From assembly GCA_001768125.1 (NCBI GenBank), contig MENB01000076.1, positions 1 through 6,714 of the forward strand: DNA of 6,714 nucleotides, given 5' to 3'. The DNA comes from Armatimonadetes bacterium RBG_19FT_COMBO_69_19. Lineage in GTDB: Bacteria > Sysuimicrobiota > Sysuimicrobiia > Sysuimicrobiales > Kaftiobacteriaceae. The notes beneath the pieces are model-generated. The model was not told the DNA's origin. It searched no databases and saw only the letters and a list, made by a program, of their open reading frames with translations. A program made the position numbers and the translations under genes. Shown one piece after another: positions 5,831-6,714 of this stretch. Each line of letters opens with the position of its first letter. The stretch's first letter is position 1.

Positions 5831-6445
5831 TCACATGTTCTTCGCGTGGATACTCTCGAGCACGTGCGCGACGTGTTCGCACTGGTCGGTCGCCTCTTCG
5901 AGGGTCTCGTAGATCTCCTTCCACTTGATGACCTCGATGGGGTTCCCGTCCATGGCGAAGAGTTTCGCGATCGCGTCCCGCTGCACGTGATCGGCCAGGT
6001 TCTCGAGCCGATTGATCTCATGCAGGTGACCGGTCACACGGTCGAGCCGCTTGAGGTTGGCCATCGCCTCGACGATCGCCTCGCAGGCATGCACGATGAT
6101 GTGCGCGAGCTCGCGGGCCTCCGGGGTAATCTCCGCCACATGGTACACGGCGATGCGGGATGAGGATGCTTCGATCCAGTCGATGACGTCGTCGAGTTGC
6201 TTGGCCAGATCGAAGATGTCCTCCCGGTCGAGGGGCGCCACAAAGGTGCGGTTCAGCCGGTCGATGATGCCGTGGGTGAGATCGTCGCCCTTGTCCTCGA
6301 GGGCCTTGATCTCCTCGGCGCGCTTCGCCACATCCCTAAAGTCGTCGAGGAAGACCTGGAGCTTCCGGGCCGCCTCGAGGATGTTCTGCGCCGACTCATT
6401 AAACAGAGTGAAGAACACTTCTTCCCGGGGGAGCAGGCGAACCAT
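5831..6445 (-). CDS. DUF47 (PhoU-like) protein, probable Pit accessory factor
   Basis: This is an all-helical protein of the DUF47/PhoU-like family, commonly encoded directly upstream of pit and thought to modulate phosphate transport; the mechanism is not well established. The 204 residues are almost wholly helical. The family pattern EIKALEDKGDDLTHGIIDRL (45-64) is followed by TFVAPLDREDIFDLAKQLDDVIDWIE (67-92), and a second helical half includes INRLENLADHVQRDAIAKLF (144-163) and KWKEIYETLEEATDQCEHVAHVLE. The acidic E/DxxxD-type clusters resemble PhoU metal-binding motifs. No signal peptide or membrane segment is seen, so it should act at the cytoplasmic face of the membrane. The ATG at 6445 has GGAGG 6 nt upstream. 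The gene ends 7 nt before pit and starts 38 nt after the TPR gene, so all three may be co-transcribed. Confidence 0.93.
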   Translation of the reverse strand: MVRLLPREEVFFTLFNESAQNILEAARKLQVFLDDFRDVAKRAEEIKALEDKGDDLTHGIIDRLNRTFVAPLDREDIFDLAKQLDDVIDWIEASSSRIAVYHVAEITPEARELAHIIVHACEAIVEAMANLKRLDRVTGHLHEINRLENLADHVQRDAIAKLFAMDGNPIEVIKWKEIYETLEEATDQCEHVAHVLESIHAKNM

Positions 6446-6483
6446 CTCAGGCCTCCAGCGGCAGTCATCCCATTTTGCCCGTG

Positions 6484-6714
6484 TTACGTCCTAAACACCG
6501 AGAGCGCAACCGCGGCGGCAACGACGGCCACCGCGGCGACACGCGTCAGGCACCCCGCGCGCCGGGCGGAGACGCCGGCGCGCTCGGGACGGCGCATCGA
6601 CAGACGAGTGGCCTTCTTGAAGTGTTCGACCGCCTCACCGACCCGTCCCGTTTGTTTGTACAGCGCGCCCAGGTTCTGATGGGCGACCCAGTAGTCCGGA
6701 TCGAGGGCCACGGC
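6484..6714 (-). CDS. TPR-repeat protein, C-terminal end (5' part beyond right edge)
   Basis: Only the last 76 residues are present. YWVAHQNLGALYKQTGRVGEAVEHFKKATRL fits one tetratricopeptide repeat, with the conserved hydrophobic, Gly, Tyr, Ala and Phe positions, and the preceding ALDP is the usual end of another repeat, so more repeats probably lie beyond the edge. An Arg-rich linker (MRRPERAGVSARRAG) is followed by a hydrophobic helix, VAAVAVVAAAVALSVF, and the protein stops three residues later. This looks like a C-terminal membrane anchor with the repeats on the cytoplasmic side. The partner and role are unknown; TPR proteins scaffold protein-protein contacts. It lies 38 nt upstream of the DUF47 gene on the same strand, with no visible terminator between them, so it may be the first visible member of the phosphate operon. 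Confidence 0.8.
   Translation of the reverse strand, partial: AVALDPDYWVAHQNLGALYKQTGRVGEAVEHFKKATRLSMRRPERAGVSARRAGCLTRVAAVAVVAAAVALSVFRT

Noticed and set aside
4987..5928. Plus-strand 313-codon open frame opposite pit
   Set aside because: Its composition (Arg, Asp, Glu, His and Gly runs) is that of an antisense reading, and it sits wholly opposite the clear Pit protein.
5824..6021. 66-residue N-terminal extension of Pit
   Set aside because: It overlaps the DUF47 gene in another frame and is Ser/Arg/Thr-rich. Pit similarity and hydrophobicity begin at the ATG at 5823.

Overview
The window is a G+C-rich, gene-dense bacterial chromosome segment. No mobile elements, CRISPR arrays or RNA genes are visible. 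It carries two minus-strand gene groups separated by one plus-strand gene. The DnaK keeps the N-terminal-quarter segment (about residues 77-108) that diderm DnaK proteins have and monoderm DnaK proteins typically lack, while the heat-shock genes are controlled by a MerR-type HspR. That combination suggests an uncultivated, high-G+C, diderm-like lineage. Methylomirabilota/Rokubacteria-type or CSP1-3-type bacteria are possible, but this is an inference and no taxonomic marker in the window settles it.

Layout, right to left along the minus strand. The 3' end of a TPR protein with a C-terminal hydrophobic helix (right edge to 6484) is followed by a DUF47/PhoU-like protein (6445-5831), a Pit-family phosphate permease (5823-4828) and thioredoxin trxA (4747-4409). 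trxA has its own -10 box beside the pit stop codon. Thioredoxin reductase trxB (3414-4331) lies on the plus strand and converges on trxA, with a hairpin between them. Divergent from trxB is the chaperone operon on the minus strand: hspR (3258-2941), a broken hsp20 (2944-2863), dnaK (2832-913), grpE (916-362) and the start of a dnaJ-type gene (360 to the left edge). The operon is tightly coupled: hspR/hsp20 and dnaK/grpE overlap by 4 nt, and one base separates grpE from dnaJ.

The main finding is the short hspR-dnaK gap. It holds the first eight codons of a small heat-shock protein (MSLIRWDP, with its own ribosome binding site, overlapping the hspR stop) joined directly to an Hsp20-like C-terminal tail (VPK..KPKTVKV..) in another frame. 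The middle of the gene, including the whole alpha-crystallin domain, is gone. The junction falls on GATCC, a sequence plausibly shared by both sides of the deletion.

The hspR-trxB intergenic region contains a perfect inverted repeat, TTGACA-N7-TGTCAA, with the geometry of the HspR operator HAIR. It overlaps the -35 box of the minus-strand promoter, which supports autoregulation of the operon by HspR with DnaK as probable co-repressor. The remaining genes form a thioredoxin system (TrxA and its NADPH-dependent reductase) and a phosphate uptake module (Pit with its DUF47 partner).
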